64,000 nt of DNA from Niveibacterium sp. SC-1 (GTDB lineage Bacteria; Pseudomonadota; Gammaproteobacteria; Burkholderiales; Rhodocyclaceae), in contig NZ_CP151275.1 in NCBI RefSeq assembly GCF_038235435.1, positions 3,224,001 to 3,288,000 of the forward strand, written 5' to 3'. A model generated the notes under the pieces. It did not search any database. It was not told where the DNA came from and saw only the letters and a program-made list of their open reading frames with translations. The position numbers were made by a program, and so were the translations under genes. The stretch's first letter is position 1, and the number at the start of each line of letters is the position of its first letter. Of the stretch, positions 10,486 through 18,764 are shown piece after piece.

Positions 10486-10501
10486 AGCAACTCATGTGCC
10501 A
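10486..10501 (-). promoter_or_regulatory. Sigma-54 promoter of fliE
   Basis: On the minus strand the sequence TGGCACATGAGTTGCT matches the sigma-54 consensus at every key position (TGGCAC, five bases, TTGCT; GG and GC ten bases apart). It lies about 33 bases upstream of the fliE start. FleR, encoded next door, is the natural activator. Confidence 0.85.
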
Positions 10502-10526
10502 GCGCAGCTTGCCGCATGAAGGCTCC

Positions 10527-11912
10527 TCACACGTCGATGCCTTCCGAACGGTATTGCTGCAGCTTGTAGCGCAGCGTGCGCTCGGAGATGCCGAGCTTTT
10601 CCACAGCCAGTTTGCGCGAGCCGCCCACGGACTTCAAGGTTTCGAGGATGTGCTGGCGTTCCAGGTCCTTCATGTTGCTGGGCTTGCCGGCCTGATCCGG
10701 CGCGGTTTGCGGCGTGGAGGCGAAGAATTCGGAAGGTGCCGAAAGTGTTTCGGCGGCCGCGACGACGGCCACCGCGTTCCGGTCGAACTGCGGCAGGCAC
10801 AACTCCATGTCGGCGGCCTCCACCAGATCGCCACGCGCCAGAATCGCCGCCCGCTGCACCGTGTTCTCAAGCTCCCGGACGTTGCCGGGCCAGTGCCAGG
10901 CGGCAAGAATTGCCGCTGCACCGTCCGAGAGGCGGGAGTGTTTGCCAAGTCGCTCACCGTGGCGGGCGAGGAAGGAGCGCGCCAGGGGCAGCACGTCACC
11001 CGGCCGTTCGCGCAGGCTGGGAATCGGCAGCGGAAAAACATTGAGCCGGTAATAGAGGTCTTCGCGGAAGCGCCCGGCCCGCACTTCGGCCTGCATGTCG
11101 CGGTTGCTGGTGGCCAGCACGCGGATGTCGAGCGGAATTGGCTTCTTGCCACCCACGCGCTCGACTTCGCGTTCCTGCAGCACCCGCAGTAGTTTGGCCT
11201 GCAGCGCCAGCGGCATCTCGGAAATTTCGTCCAGCAGCAAGGTGCCGCCATCGGCCTGCTCGAACTTGCCGGCCTGCGCAGTCTGCGCACCCGTGAACGA
11301 ACCCTTCTCGAAGCCGAAGAGGGTGGCTTCCAGCAGATTCTCGGGAATCGCTGCGCAGTTGATCGCGATGAAGGGACCTTGAGCGCGCCGCGACTGACGA
11401 TGCAGATAGCGGGCGAAGACTTCCTTGCCGGTGCCCGACTCGCCCGTGAGCAGCACCGTGGCATCGGTGCCGGCAACCCGCGCGGCAAGCGCCATTGCTT
11501 CGCGGGTGCGCGGATCCTCGGCCACCATCTCGGCATCGTCGGGCTGCACGGCGGCGTAGCGGCGTACCTGTTCGAGCAGTACATGCGGCTCGAAGGGCTT
11601 GAGGAGGAAGTCACTGGCGCCGGAACGCATTGCCGACACCGCCGTGCCCACATCGCCGTAGGCTGTCATCAACATCACCGGCAGCTGCGAATGCTGGGCG
11701 CGGATTGCCTGCAGCAGGGTGAGCCCGTCCATAGGATCCATGCGCAGGTCCGTCAGGACCAGGTTGAAACGCTCCCGGCCCAGGCGTTCGAGCGCGCTCG
11801 GACCGTCACCGACGGCCACCACTTCATGGCCCGCTGTTTCCAGCGTAAAGCCCAGCGCGTCACGGATGTCCGGGTCATCCTCGACCACGAGGATGCGCAG
11901 GTTCTTGATCAT
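10527..11912 (-). CDS. fleR: Sigma-54-dependent flagellar response regulator FleR (FlrC)
   Basis: This 461-residue NtrC-family regulator activates middle-class flagellar promoters. The receiver domain (1-120) has acidic pocket residues E11, D12 and D13, phospho-acceptor D55 and a Lys in LLKPF. The AAA+ domain (about 135-370) has Walker A GESGTGKE, the sigma-54 contact loop as GSFTGA (Ser replacing the usual Ala) and Walker B GGTLLLDEI. A Fis-type helix-turn-helix ends the protein (SRKLAVEKLGISERTLRYKL). Its start overlaps the end of fleS by four bases (ATGA), so the pair is translationally coupled. Sigma-54 promoters at fliE, fliK, flgK and probably fliF, flgB and flhF are likely targets. FleQ is not in the window. 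Confidence 0.93.
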   Translation of the reverse strand: MIKNLRILVVEDDPDIRDALGFTLETAGHEVVAVGDGPSALERLGRERFNLVLTDLRMDPMDGLTLLQAIRAQHSQLPVMLMTAYGDVGTAVSAMRSGASDFLLKPFEPHVLLEQVRRYAAVQPDDAEMVAEDPRTREAMALAARVAGTDATVLLTGESGTGKEVFARYLHRQSRRAQGPFIAINCAAIPENLLEATLFGFEKGSFTGAQTAQAGKFEQADGGTLLLDEISEMPLALQAKLLRVLQEREVERVGGKKPIPLDIRVLATSNRDMQAEVRAGRFREDLYYRLNVFPLPIPSLRERPGDVLPLARSFLARHGERLGKHSRLSDGAAAILAAWHWPGNVRELENTVQRAAILARGDLVEAADMELCLPQFDRNAVAVVAAAETLSAPSEFFASTPQTAPDQAGKPSNMKDLERQHILETLKSVGGSRKLAVEKLGISERTLRYKLQQYRSEGIDV

Positions 11913-13033
11913 TTTGACTCCTGCTCGCGCGGGAGAGGCAGTTCCAGCGTGAACTCGCTGCCCTCGCCCAGCACCGATTGCAATGTGATTTCGCCACCAT
12001 GCGCGCGCGCCACGCCGCGCGCAATGGCCAGACCCAGGCCAGTACCGTCGGCGCGGGTGGTGAAGAATGGATCGAAGAGTCGCGCCTGGATCGTGGGATC
12101 GATGCCGCGGCCGGTATCCAGGACCCTGAAACGGACGCGGTCAGCCTGCACCTCGGCGCGAAAGCTCACCTTGCCGCCCTCCCCGGTCGCCTGCAGCGCG
12201 TTCTCCAGCAGATTGGTGAGCGCCCCGGCCAGTTCCTTGCGCTTGCCCGAAAGCGCCACCCCGGGACAGGCGCAGCACGAATCGAAGCGCACAGCACGAC
12301 GCGCGGCGACGGGTTCTATCGTGTGCTCCAGCTCGCTGACGAGATCGCAGATGTCGAAGGCCTCCTCGCCGGTGATTTCGCCCCGGGCAAAGGACAGCAT
12401 GTCGCGGATCAGGCGCTCCAGGTGGCGCAGCCGGTCCAGGGTCCGCTCAGCGCAACGGGCGCGGTCGGCCGGCGCCAGGCCCGGATCGGCGAGGTTGCCC
12501 GCGTAGAGCAAGGCCGCCGCGAGTGGGGTTCGCAGCTGGTGTGCGAGTCCGGCCACCATCTCGCCCATGGCGGCGAGCCGTTCGTTGCGGCTTGCCGCCA
12601 CGCGCATGCGGTGCGCCTCGGTAATGTCGTGCAGCAGCACGATGCGCGCGCCAGCCGAATCCGCGACGGTCTGCGAGAGGGAAAGCCGCATCGTTGCGCC
12701 CCCCTGGCCGCCGCTCTCCCCGCTGGCTTCCCATTCATCGGGCGACTCGGTCGCTCGCAGGCGCCGCGCGGAGACCGAGCGCCATTCCTGTCCGTCCAGC
12801 CCTTTGCCGAGCATCGCGTGCGCGGCCGCATTGGCCTTTTCCACCCGGCCGCCCGCATCGAGCAGGACCACGCCCGCGGGAACCGCGGCCATCAGGTCGG
12901 TCAGCCGCTCGTTGAGACGCTCGACCTGCCGTTCCACGCCGGCGTAGGCCTGCGTGAGCTGCGCGGAAGCCTCCGAGAACTGGCGGAAGGCTTCGGCAAG
13001 CTGGGCGGCATCAAGCGGCACTTGCTGGGTCAT
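11909..13033 (-). CDS. fleS: Flagellar sensor histidine kinase FleS (FlrB)
   Basis: This 374-residue kinase is the partner of FleR. There is no signal peptide or membrane segment, so it is cytoplasmic, as in the family. A coiled-coil-like N-terminus (residues 10-50) is followed by a PAS-like domain (PAGVVLLDAGGRVEKANAAA, about 52-140). The dimerisation/phosphoacceptor helix reads AGLAHQLRTPLAAAL with H165. The ATPase domain has an N box (LTNLLENALQAT), a G1 box (DTGRGI) and a G2 box (GTGLGLAIARG). It is transcribed divergently from fliF. The 142-base region between them holds a CGGCA-N5-TGCCG palindrome and a sigma-54 element facing fliF. Confidence 0.92.
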   Translation of the reverse strand: MTQQVPLDAAQLAEAFRQFSEASAQLTQAYAGVERQVERLNERLTDLMAAVPAGVVLLDAGGRVEKANAAAHAMLGKGLDGQEWRSVSARRLRATESPDEWEASGESGGQGGATMRLSLSQTVADSAGARIVLLHDITEAHRMRVAASRNERLAAMGEMVAGLAHQLRTPLAAALLYAGNLADPGLAPADRARCAERTLDRLRHLERLIRDMLSFARGEITGEEAFDICDLVSELEHTIEPVAARRAVRFDSCCACPGVALSGKRKELAGALTNLLENALQATGEGGKVSFRAEVQADRVRFRVLDTGRGIDPTIQARLFDPFFTTRADGTGLGLAIARGVARAHGGEITLQSVLGEGSEFTLELPLPREQESK

Positions 13034-13078
13034 ACCGGCAGCTTAGCGGGCCCGGTCAGGCGGCAGCCAGAGAAAAGG

Positions 13079-13093
13079 CGGCAAAAACTGCCG
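13079..13093. promoter_or_regulatory. Palindrome CGGCA-N5-TGCCG between fleS and fliF
   Basis: CGGCA-AAAAC-TGCCG is a perfect inverted repeat with a 5-base spacer, extended by one more G/C pair. It lies just upstream of the fliF sigma-54 element. The same motif recurs at 22234, 36636 and 38437, with near matches at 29197, 43718, 43794 and 43813. An activator (FleR) site is an inference. Confidence 0.5.
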
Positions 13094-13100
13094 CTTTCCC

Positions 13101-13116
13101 GGGCATGGGGCTTGCG
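13101..13116 (+). promoter_or_regulatory. Probable sigma-54 promoter of fliF operon
   Basis: GGGCATGGGGCTTGCG keeps the essential GG and GC ten bases apart and a TTGC -12 element, with the -24 reading GGGCATG instead of TGGCACG. It is about 60 bases upstream of the fliF start. Confidence 0.55.
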
Positions 13117-13175
13117 CTGGCGGCAGCAGAATCCGCCCCATCCGATAAAGGGCCCATCCGCCCCCGAGGTCCACC

Positions 13176-14891
13176 ATGGCCGATGCCGATCTGACCGCGC
13201 CACCGCCAGCCGCCTCGCCGCTGGAAGTGATACGCGAGAACTTCAACCGCCTCACGTCGCGACAAAAGATCGCTGGCGGGGCGGCGATCGCGCTTTCCAT
13301 CGCCGTGCTGGTCGCCGTGTGGATGTGGAGCAAGCAGCCCAATTACACCGTGCTGTTCTCGGGGCTTTCGGAAAAGGACGGCGGCGCCATCGTCGCAGTC
13401 CTGCAGGCGCAGAACATCCCTTACAAGGTTGCCGACAATGGCGCGATCCTCGTACCCGGCGAGCGCGTGGGCGAACTGCGCCTGTCCATGGCCACCCAGG
13501 GGCTGCCCAAGGGTGGCCACGTCGGTTTCGAACTGATGGAGAACGAGCGCCTGGGTCTGTCCCAGTTCGCCGAGCAGGTGAACTTCCAGCGTGCCCTGGA
13601 AGGCGAGCTGGGCCGCAGCATCAGCTCGCTGGACCAGGTCAAGAACGCCCGGGTGCACCTGGCGATCCCCAAGCAGACCTCCTTCCTGCGTGACGAGCAG
13701 AAACCCACCGCCTCGGTGGTATTGACCCTGCATCCGGGCCGCGTGCTGGATGGCGGGCAGATCGCCGGCATCGTGCACCTGGTGGCTTCCAGCGTGCCGC
13801 AGCTCGCCGCCGAGGCGGTCAGCATCATCGACCAGAACGGCAAGCTGCTGACGGCCAGTGTCTCGCCGCTCACCGCGGCCGGACTCGATCCCACCCAGCT
13901 CGAATACACGCATGAACTCGAGCGCCGTTACGTGCAACGGATCGAGGCGATCCTCGAACCCATCGTCGGCCCTGGCAACCTGCGTGCGCAGGTCAATGCG
14001 GACATCGATTTCGACCAGCAGGAACAGACGGCCGAGACCTATCGCCCCAACCCCAGCCCGGAACAGGCGATCCGCAGCCAGCAGCTCAACAGCAGCACCA
14101 CCAACCAGCCTGCGCCCATGGGCGTTCCGGGCGCACTGACCAACCAGCCGCCGGTGCCCGCCACCGCACCGCTCACCACCCCGGCCGTACCGGGCGCTGC
14201 GGCCAGCGCGTCCGCCGTACCGCTGTCGACCAGCAGCAACTCGACGACCAACTACGAGCTCGACAAGACCGTCCAGCACGTCAAGAAATCCCTCGGCCAG
14301 GTCAAGCGCCTGGCCGTGGCCGTGGTGGTCAATCACAAGAGCGAACGCGACAACCGCGGCAACATGAAAACGGCTGCACTCTCCGAGGCGGAGATGAAGC
14401 AGATCAACGATCTCGTGCGCGAGGCGGTGGGCTACGACCAGAAGCGCGGCGACACCATCAACGTCGCCAATAGTCCGTTCAACCTGCCCTCCACGACCGA
14501 GGAAGCCGGCCCGCTGTGGAAGGACCCCGACGTCCTCGCACTCGCCAAGGACATCGGCCGTTGGCTGCTCTTTGCCGCAATCGCTGCCTTCCTGTGGTTC
14601 TCGGTCCTGCGGCCGATGGTGCGCACGGTCCTGCCACCGCCGGAACCCGAGCCCGAAGCGGCTGCCGAAGAAGGAGAGTTCGACGAAGAAGGCGTGCGCG
14701 TCACACTCACCGAAACCGGCGAGATCGCCGACGAAGACCTGCTGCCGCGCGAAGTCCGCGAGGAAGAGATTGCGCGCATGAGCTTCGAGCGCAAACTCGC
14801 CAAGGCGCGCGAGATCGCGGTGAAGAATCCGAAGGTGATCGCGAACCTGCTGAAGGAATGGATGGGGACGACACAGAATGAGCGACGCTGA
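13176..14891 (+). CDS. fliF: Flagellar MS-ring protein FliF
   Basis: FliF (571 residues) forms the membrane-embedded MS ring on which the rest of the flagellum is built. The first membrane segment is near 34-52 (IAGGAAIALSIAVLVAVWMW). It is followed by the ring-building region (NYTVLFSGLSEKDGGAIV; ELGRSISSLDQVKNARVHLAIP). A Pro/Ala/Thr-rich loop lies near 300-350, the second membrane segment near 460-480, and a FliG-binding acidic tail closes the protein. The ATG at 13176 gives a standard N-terminus. It heads a plus-strand operon and overlaps fliG by 14 bases. Confidence 0.97.
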   Translation: MADADLTAPPPAASPLEVIRENFNRLTSRQKIAGGAAIALSIAVLVAVWMWSKQPNYTVLFSGLSEKDGGAIVAVLQAQNIPYKVADNGAILVPGERVGELRLSMATQGLPKGGHVGFELMENERLGLSQFAEQVNFQRALEGELGRSISSLDQVKNARVHLAIPKQTSFLRDEQKPTASVVLTLHPGRVLDGGQIAGIVHLVASSVPQLAAEAVSIIDQNGKLLTASVSPLTAAGLDPTQLEYTHELERRYVQRIEAILEPIVGPGNLRAQVNADIDFDQQEQTAETYRPNPSPEQAIRSQQLNSSTTNQPAPMGVPGALTNQPPVPATAPLTTPAVPGAAASASAVPLSTSSNSTTNYELDKTVQHVKKSLGQVKRLAVAVVVNHKSERDNRGNMKTAALSEAEMKQINDLVREAVGYDQKRGDTINVANSPFNLPSTTEEAGPLWKDPDVLALAKDIGRWLLFAAIAAFLWFSVLRPMVRTVLPPPEPEPEAAAEEGEFDEEGVRVTLTETGEIADEDLLPREVREEEIARMSFERKLAKAREIAVKNPKVIANLLKEWMGTTQNERR

Positions 14892-15876
14892 CGACGGCCT
14901 CAACAAGGCGGCCTTGCTGCTGCTCTCGCTTGGCGCCGATGAGGCGGCCGAAGTGCTCAAGCACATGTCGCCGCGCGAGGTGCAGAAGCTCGGGCTGGCC
15001 ATGACCCGCCTGCAGCCGCAGCCGCGGGTGGTGATCGAGAGCCTCATCAACGAAGTCGCGATCTACGCCGTGAAGGCCTCGCCGATACAGACCGACGACG
15101 AGATGATCCGCGTCATGCTGACCAAGGCGCTCGGCGACGAGCGTGCGGCCAACCTGCTCTCGCGGGTGCTGCAGGGCTCGGACACCGCGGGCATCGAGTC
15201 GCTCAAATGGATGGATGCGGGGACCGCGGCTGACCTGATCAAGAACGAGCACCCGCAGATCATCGCGACGATCCTGGTGCACCTGGAGTTCGACCACGCC
15301 GGCGAAATCCTCAAGCACTTCACCGAACGCCAGCGCAACGACATCCTGCTGCGGATCGCCACGCTGGACGGCGTACAGCCCGCCGCGCTCAGGGAACTCA
15401 ACGAAGCGCTCACGCGGGTGCTCTCGGGCTCCACCCAGCTCAAGAAGACTTCCATCGGCGGCGTGCGCCACGCGGCGGAAATCCTCAACTTCGTCGGCAG
15501 CGCCGCGGAGACGGCCATCCTCGACAACGTGCGCGAATACGATCCGGACCTCGCGCAGAAGATCCTCGACGAGATGTTCGTCTTCGAGAACCTCATGGGC
15601 ATCGACGACCGCGGCATCCAGACCATCCTGCGCGAGGTGCAGTCCGACCAGCTGGTCATCGCGCTCAAGGGCGCGAACCCCGACCTGCGCGAGAAGATCT
15701 TCCGCAACATGTCGCAACGCGCCGCCGAGATGCTGCGCGAAGACCTCGACTCCAAGGGACCGGTGCGGCTGTCCGAAGTGGAAGCCTCGCAGAAGGAGAT
15801 CCTCAAGGTCGCCCGCCGGCTCGCCGAAGAGGGCCAGGTGGTCATCGGCGGCAAGGGCGGCGACGACTTCGTCTGA
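14878..15876 (+). CDS. fliG: Flagellar motor switch protein FliG
   Basis: FliG (332 residues) is the rotor protein that receives torque from the stators and binds FliF through its N-terminus and FliM through its middle. Visible signatures are NKAALLLLSLGADEAAEVLKHMSPREVQ at the start, the EHPQ motif region (LIKNEHPQIIATILVHL) in the middle domain, and the charged torque helix LLREVQSDQLVIALKGANPDLREKIFRNMSQRAAEMLREDL. The length is typical. The start lies inside the end of fliF, so translation is probably coupled. Confidence 0.97.
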   Translation: MSDADDGLNKAALLLLSLGADEAAEVLKHMSPREVQKLGLAMTRLQPQPRVVIESLINEVAIYAVKASPIQTDDEMIRVMLTKALGDERAANLLSRVLQGSDTAGIESLKWMDAGTAADLIKNEHPQIIATILVHLEFDHAGEILKHFTERQRNDILLRIATLDGVQPAALRELNEALTRVLSGSTQLKKTSIGGVRHAAEILNFVGSAAETAILDNVREYDPDLAQKILDEMFVFENLMGIDDRGIQTILREVQSDQLVIALKGANPDLREKIFRNMSQRAAEMLREDLDSKGPVRLSEVEASQKEILKVARRLAEEGQVVIGGKGGDDFV

Positions 15877-15888
15877 TAAGGTCACACA

Positions 15889-16620
15889 ATGGCAAACGAA
15901 ACCGTCATTCGTGCGCACCAGGCCGCCGGTGCTTATCGCCGCCTGCGCTTCGAGAGCTTCGATGCGCCGGCCCAGGAAGCCCAGCAGCCCGCCCCGCCGG
16001 CTGCGCAGCCACAGGCGCAAGTCGTCCCCGAAGTCCCTGCCCCGCCCGCCAGCGAAGCCCAAGTGCCGCCCGCCGATCCACGGGAACTCGCTCCGGGCGT
16101 GCGCCTGCCGACCGCCGAGGAAATCGAGGCGATGCATGCGCAGGCGGCCAAGGATGGCTACGACGCCGGCTACGAAGACGGCAGCGCGCGCGGCCGCCGC
16201 GAAGCAGCTGAACTCCACCAGCTCCTGTCCGCCTTCCAGGAATCGCTCTCCGCGATGGATAGCGCAATTGCCGACGAGCTTCTGGCTGCCTCACTGGAGA
16301 TCGCGCGACTGGTCGTGCGCGAAGAAATCAAGGCACGCCCCGAGACCATCCTGACCGTGGTTCGCGAGGCACTGACCCAGATGCCGCAACAGCATGCGCA
16401 GGTCCACGTGCATCCGGAAGACGCACAGCTCGTGCGCCAGTATCTGGGCGAGCAGATCACCCATGCGGGCCAGCGCATCGTCGAGGACGAACACATCGAG
16501 CGCGGCGGTTGCCGCATCGACTCCGCCGGCACCCAGGTCGACGCCTCGGTGGCTACCCGCTGGCGCCGCGTGATCGAGAACCTCTCCCGCGAACATCGCT
16601 GGGACGACGAACCCGCCTGA
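15889..16620 (+). CDS. fliH: Flagellar export ATPase regulator FliH
   Basis: FliH (243 residues) is the cytoplasmic stalk that tethers the FliI ATPase to the C ring. The N-terminal third is low-complexity and Ala/Pro/Gln-rich (residues 25-70). A Gly-spaced helix follows (AAKDGYDAGYEDGSARGRREAAEL), typical of FliH GxxxG repeats. The V-ATPase-E-like C-terminus (LEIARLVVREEIKARPETIL ... ERGGCRIDSAGTQVDASVATRW) is well conserved. It sits 12 bases after fliG and 18 before fliI. Confidence 0.94.
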   Translation: MANETVIRAHQAAGAYRRLRFESFDAPAQEAQQPAPPAAQPQAQVVPEVPAPPASEAQVPPADPRELAPGVRLPTAEEIEAMHAQAAKDGYDAGYEDGSARGRREAAELHQLLSAFQESLSAMDSAIADELLAASLEIARLVVREEIKARPETILTVVREALTQMPQQHAQVHVHPEDAQLVRQYLGEQITHAGQRIVEDEHIERGGCRIDSAGTQVDASVATRWRRVIENLSREHRWDDEPA

Positions 16621-16638
16621 GGCGGCTTCGCACTCACC

Positions 16639-18042
16639 ATGGCCCATCTCGCGGAAAGCTGGCGCAACTACCTGACCGACGTGCGCAAGATGGCGCAGGT
16701 CGCCAATCCCTATCAGGTTGCCGGGCGACTGACCCGGATCAACGGCCTGGTGATGGAGGCGGCCGGCATCAAGCTGCCGCTCGGCTCGGGCTGCCGCATC
16801 CTGATTCCGGGGGGCGGCTCGGTCGAGGCCGAGGTCGTGGGCTTCACCGGCGACAAGCTCTTCATGATGCCGACCGACGACGTCTTCGGACTCGCGCCGG
16901 GCGCCATGGTGGTCCCCAACGAACCGGCTCAGCCGCGCCCCACGGCCGGCGAACGCGTCGAGCCGCGGCGCCGCGCTTCGGACCGCGCCAAGCACCTGCC
17001 GGTGGGCGACGAGCTGCTCGGCCGCGTGATCGATGGCGCCGGACGGCCTCTCGATGGCCTCGGGCCGCTCGACGTGGTGCACACCCGTTCGCTGCAGAGC
17101 CGCCCGTTCAACCCCTTGGGTCGTGCCCCGATCGCCAGCAGCATGGACGTCGGCGTGCGCGCGATCAACGCACTGCTGACCGTCGGCCGTGGCCAGCGGC
17201 TGGGCCTTTTTGCCGGTTCGGGCGTCGGCAAGTCGGTGCTCATCGGCATGATGACCCGCTTCACCGAGGCCGAGGTGATCGTGGTCGGCCTGATCGGCGA
17301 ACGGGGTCGCGAGGTGAAGGAATTCATCGAGCAGAACCTCGGCGAAGAGGGCCGCAAGCGCTCGGTCGTCGTGGCCTGCCCCGCCGACATGAGCCCGCTG
17401 ATGCGCCTGCAGGGCGCTGCCTATGCCACTAGCATCGCCGAGCATTTCCGCGACCAGGGGCGTCAGGTGCTCCTCATCATCGACTCGCTGACCCGCTACG
17501 CCATGGCCCAGCGCGAAATTGCGCTCGCCATCGGCGAACCGCCGGTGACTCGTGGCTATCCACCGTCGGTATTCGCGCGACTGCCGGCACTGGTGGAGCG
17601 GGCCGGCAACGGCCCCGAGGGCGGCGGCTCGATCACCGCCTTCTACACCGTGCTGGCCGAGGGCGACGACCAGCAGGATCCGATTGCCGACTCGGCACGC
17701 GCGATCCTCGACGGCCACTTCGTGCTCTCCCGCTCGCTCGCTGACCAGGGCCACTACCCGGCGATCGACATCGAGCAGTCAATCTCGCGCGCGATGCACA
17801 ACCTGATCAAGCCGACGCACTTCGACCTCGTGCGCCGCTTCAAGCAGCTGTTCTCGCGCTACCAGCGCTCACGCGACCTGATCGCGGTTGGCGCCTACCA
17901 GGCGGGTTCGGACCCACTTCTCGACGAGGCCGTGAGGGCTTACCCGGCCCTGGAGAAATTCCTGCAGCAGGGCATCAATGAACGCGCAGACTACGAGACG
18001 AGTCTACGCAGTCTCGGCGCCCTCTTCGGCACCGAGGTCTAG
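16639..18042 (+). CDS. fliI: Flagellum-specific ATPase FliI
   Basis: FliI (467 residues) is the F1-beta-like hexameric ATPase of flagellar type III export. The Walker A loop [13 protein letters not shown] lies near residue 192. Walker B is [26 protein letters not shown], followed by the family-specific [21 protein letters not shown]. The N-terminal beta-barrel region ([23 protein letters not shown]) is intact and the length is normal. It is directly followed by three tandem 11-base repeats and then fliJ. Confidence 0.97.
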   Translation: MAHLAESWRNYLTDVRKMAQVANPYQVAGRLTRINGLVMEAAGIKLPLGSGCRILIPGGGSVEAEVVGFTGDKLFMMPTDDVFGLAPGAMVVPNEPAQPRPTAGERVEPRRRASDRAKHLPVGDELLGRVIDGAGRPLDGLGPLDVVHTRSLQSRPFNPLGRAPIASSMDVGVRAINALLTVGRGQRLGLFAGSGVGKSVLIGMMTRFTEAEVIVVGLIGERGREVKEFIEQNLGEEGRKRSVVVACPADMSPLMRLQGAAYATSIAEHFRDQGRQVLLIIDSLTRYAMAQREIALAIGEPPVTRGYPPSVFARLPALVERAGNGPEGGGSITAFYTVLAEGDDQQDPIADSARAILDGHFVLSRSLADQGHYPAIDIEQSISRAMHNLIKPTHFDLVRRFKQLFSRYQRSRDLIAVGAYQAGSDPLLDEAVRAYPALEKFLQQGINERADYETSLRSLGALFGTEV

Positions 18043-18072
18043 GCTGGAGTTAGGCCGGAGGTAGGCCGAATA
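18040..18072. repeat. Three tandem 11-base repeats after fliI
   Basis: TAGGCTGGAGT, TAGGCCGGAGG and TAGGCCGAATA follow one another without a gap. The first copy begins inside the fliI stop codon. Copies share TAGGC(C/T)G at the left end. They may be a small slippage-generated array. Confidence 0.6.
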
Positions 18073-18163
18073 AGGCGGCCGTGGCAGAGCTTTACGAACG
18101 CCACGACCTCGCAGCGCGATAATGGCCTCAAGTGGCCCTCAGGGGCCCGGATAAATCAGCGCA

Positions 18164-18628
18164 ATGACCAAGGCACTAGAGACTCTCATCGAACTCGCCA
18201 AGGGCCGCATGGACGACGCGGCCAAGAAACTCGGCGGCCTGCTCGCCTCGGCCCGCGCGAGTGATGACAAGCTCAAGCTGCTCACCGAATACCGCAACGA
18301 ATACCGCGAGCGTTTCAAAAGCCTGGCCGCCAACGGCATCGGCCCCGAAGCCTGGCGCAATTACTCGACCTTCCTGGGCAAGCTGGAAGAAGCCATCGTC
18401 GAACAGCAGCGCCTGTGCGACCGTGACCGCGCCCAGGTCGCCATGGGCCAGCAAGCCTGGGTCGATGAGCGCAACCGCAAGATGGCCTTCGACACTCTCG
18501 TGGTCCGCCAGCAAAAGGCCGAGATCCAGCGCCAGAACCGCTCCGAACAGAAGATGACCGACGAGCATTCGGCCAAACTCTTCCGCCGTACCGAAGAAGA
18601 CAATCCGCCCCCGCCCTCCGACGAGTAG
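18164..18628 (+). CDS. fliJ: Flagellar export chaperone FliJ
   Basis: FliJ (154 residues) is the small coiled-coil protein that inserts into the FliI hexamer and recycles chaperones. The sequence is almost all charged helix with the family pattern (TLIELAKGRMDDAAKKLGGLLA; LLTEYRNEYRERF; NYSTFLGKLEEAI; ERNRKMAFDTLVVRQQKAEI), ending in an acidic Pro-rich tail. The Shine-Dalgarno is weak. A 121-base gap separates it from fliI, larger than other gaps in this operon. Confidence 0.9.
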   Translation: MTKALETLIELAKGRMDDAAKKLGGLLASARASDDKLKLLTEYRNEYRERFKSLAANGIGPEAWRNYSTFLGKLEEAIVEQQRLCDRDRAQVAMGQQAWVDERNRKMAFDTLVVRQQKAEIQRQNRSEQKMTDEHSAKLFRRTEEDNPPPPSDE

Positions 18629-18714
18629 CGGACCGCGTCGCCCCAGGGCCAAGCGGCCGCCCGGCCGCACGCCCAAGTGGTTGCAGGCCTTGCCACGACG
18701 AGCTGAAACGGCCG

Positions 18715-18730
18715 TGGCACACCCCTTGCT
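18715..18730 (+). promoter_or_regulatory. Sigma-54 promoter of fliK
   Basis: TGGCACACCCCTTGCT is a full match to the sigma-54 consensus with correct GG-to-GC spacing. It lies 35 bases upstream of the fliK start, so fliK can be transcribed independently of the fliF operon. A degenerate version of the flagellar palindrome (TTGCA-GGCCT-TGCCA) lies at 18681-18695. Confidence 0.85.
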
Positions 18731-18764
18731 GACAGACCTGCATCTTTGCTCCACGGAGCCTGTC

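Noticed and set aside
13056..15050. Very long open frame on the minus strand opposite fliF and fliG
   Set aside because: It has no recognisable domain and lies fully under two clear flagellar genes. Such frames arise from GC-rich third codon positions.
18128..18154. FliA-like promoter before fliJ (TCAAGTGG, eleven bases, CCGGATAA)
   Set aside because: The predicted start would fall about three bases before the fliJ ATG, leaving no ribosome site, and both boxes are imperfect.
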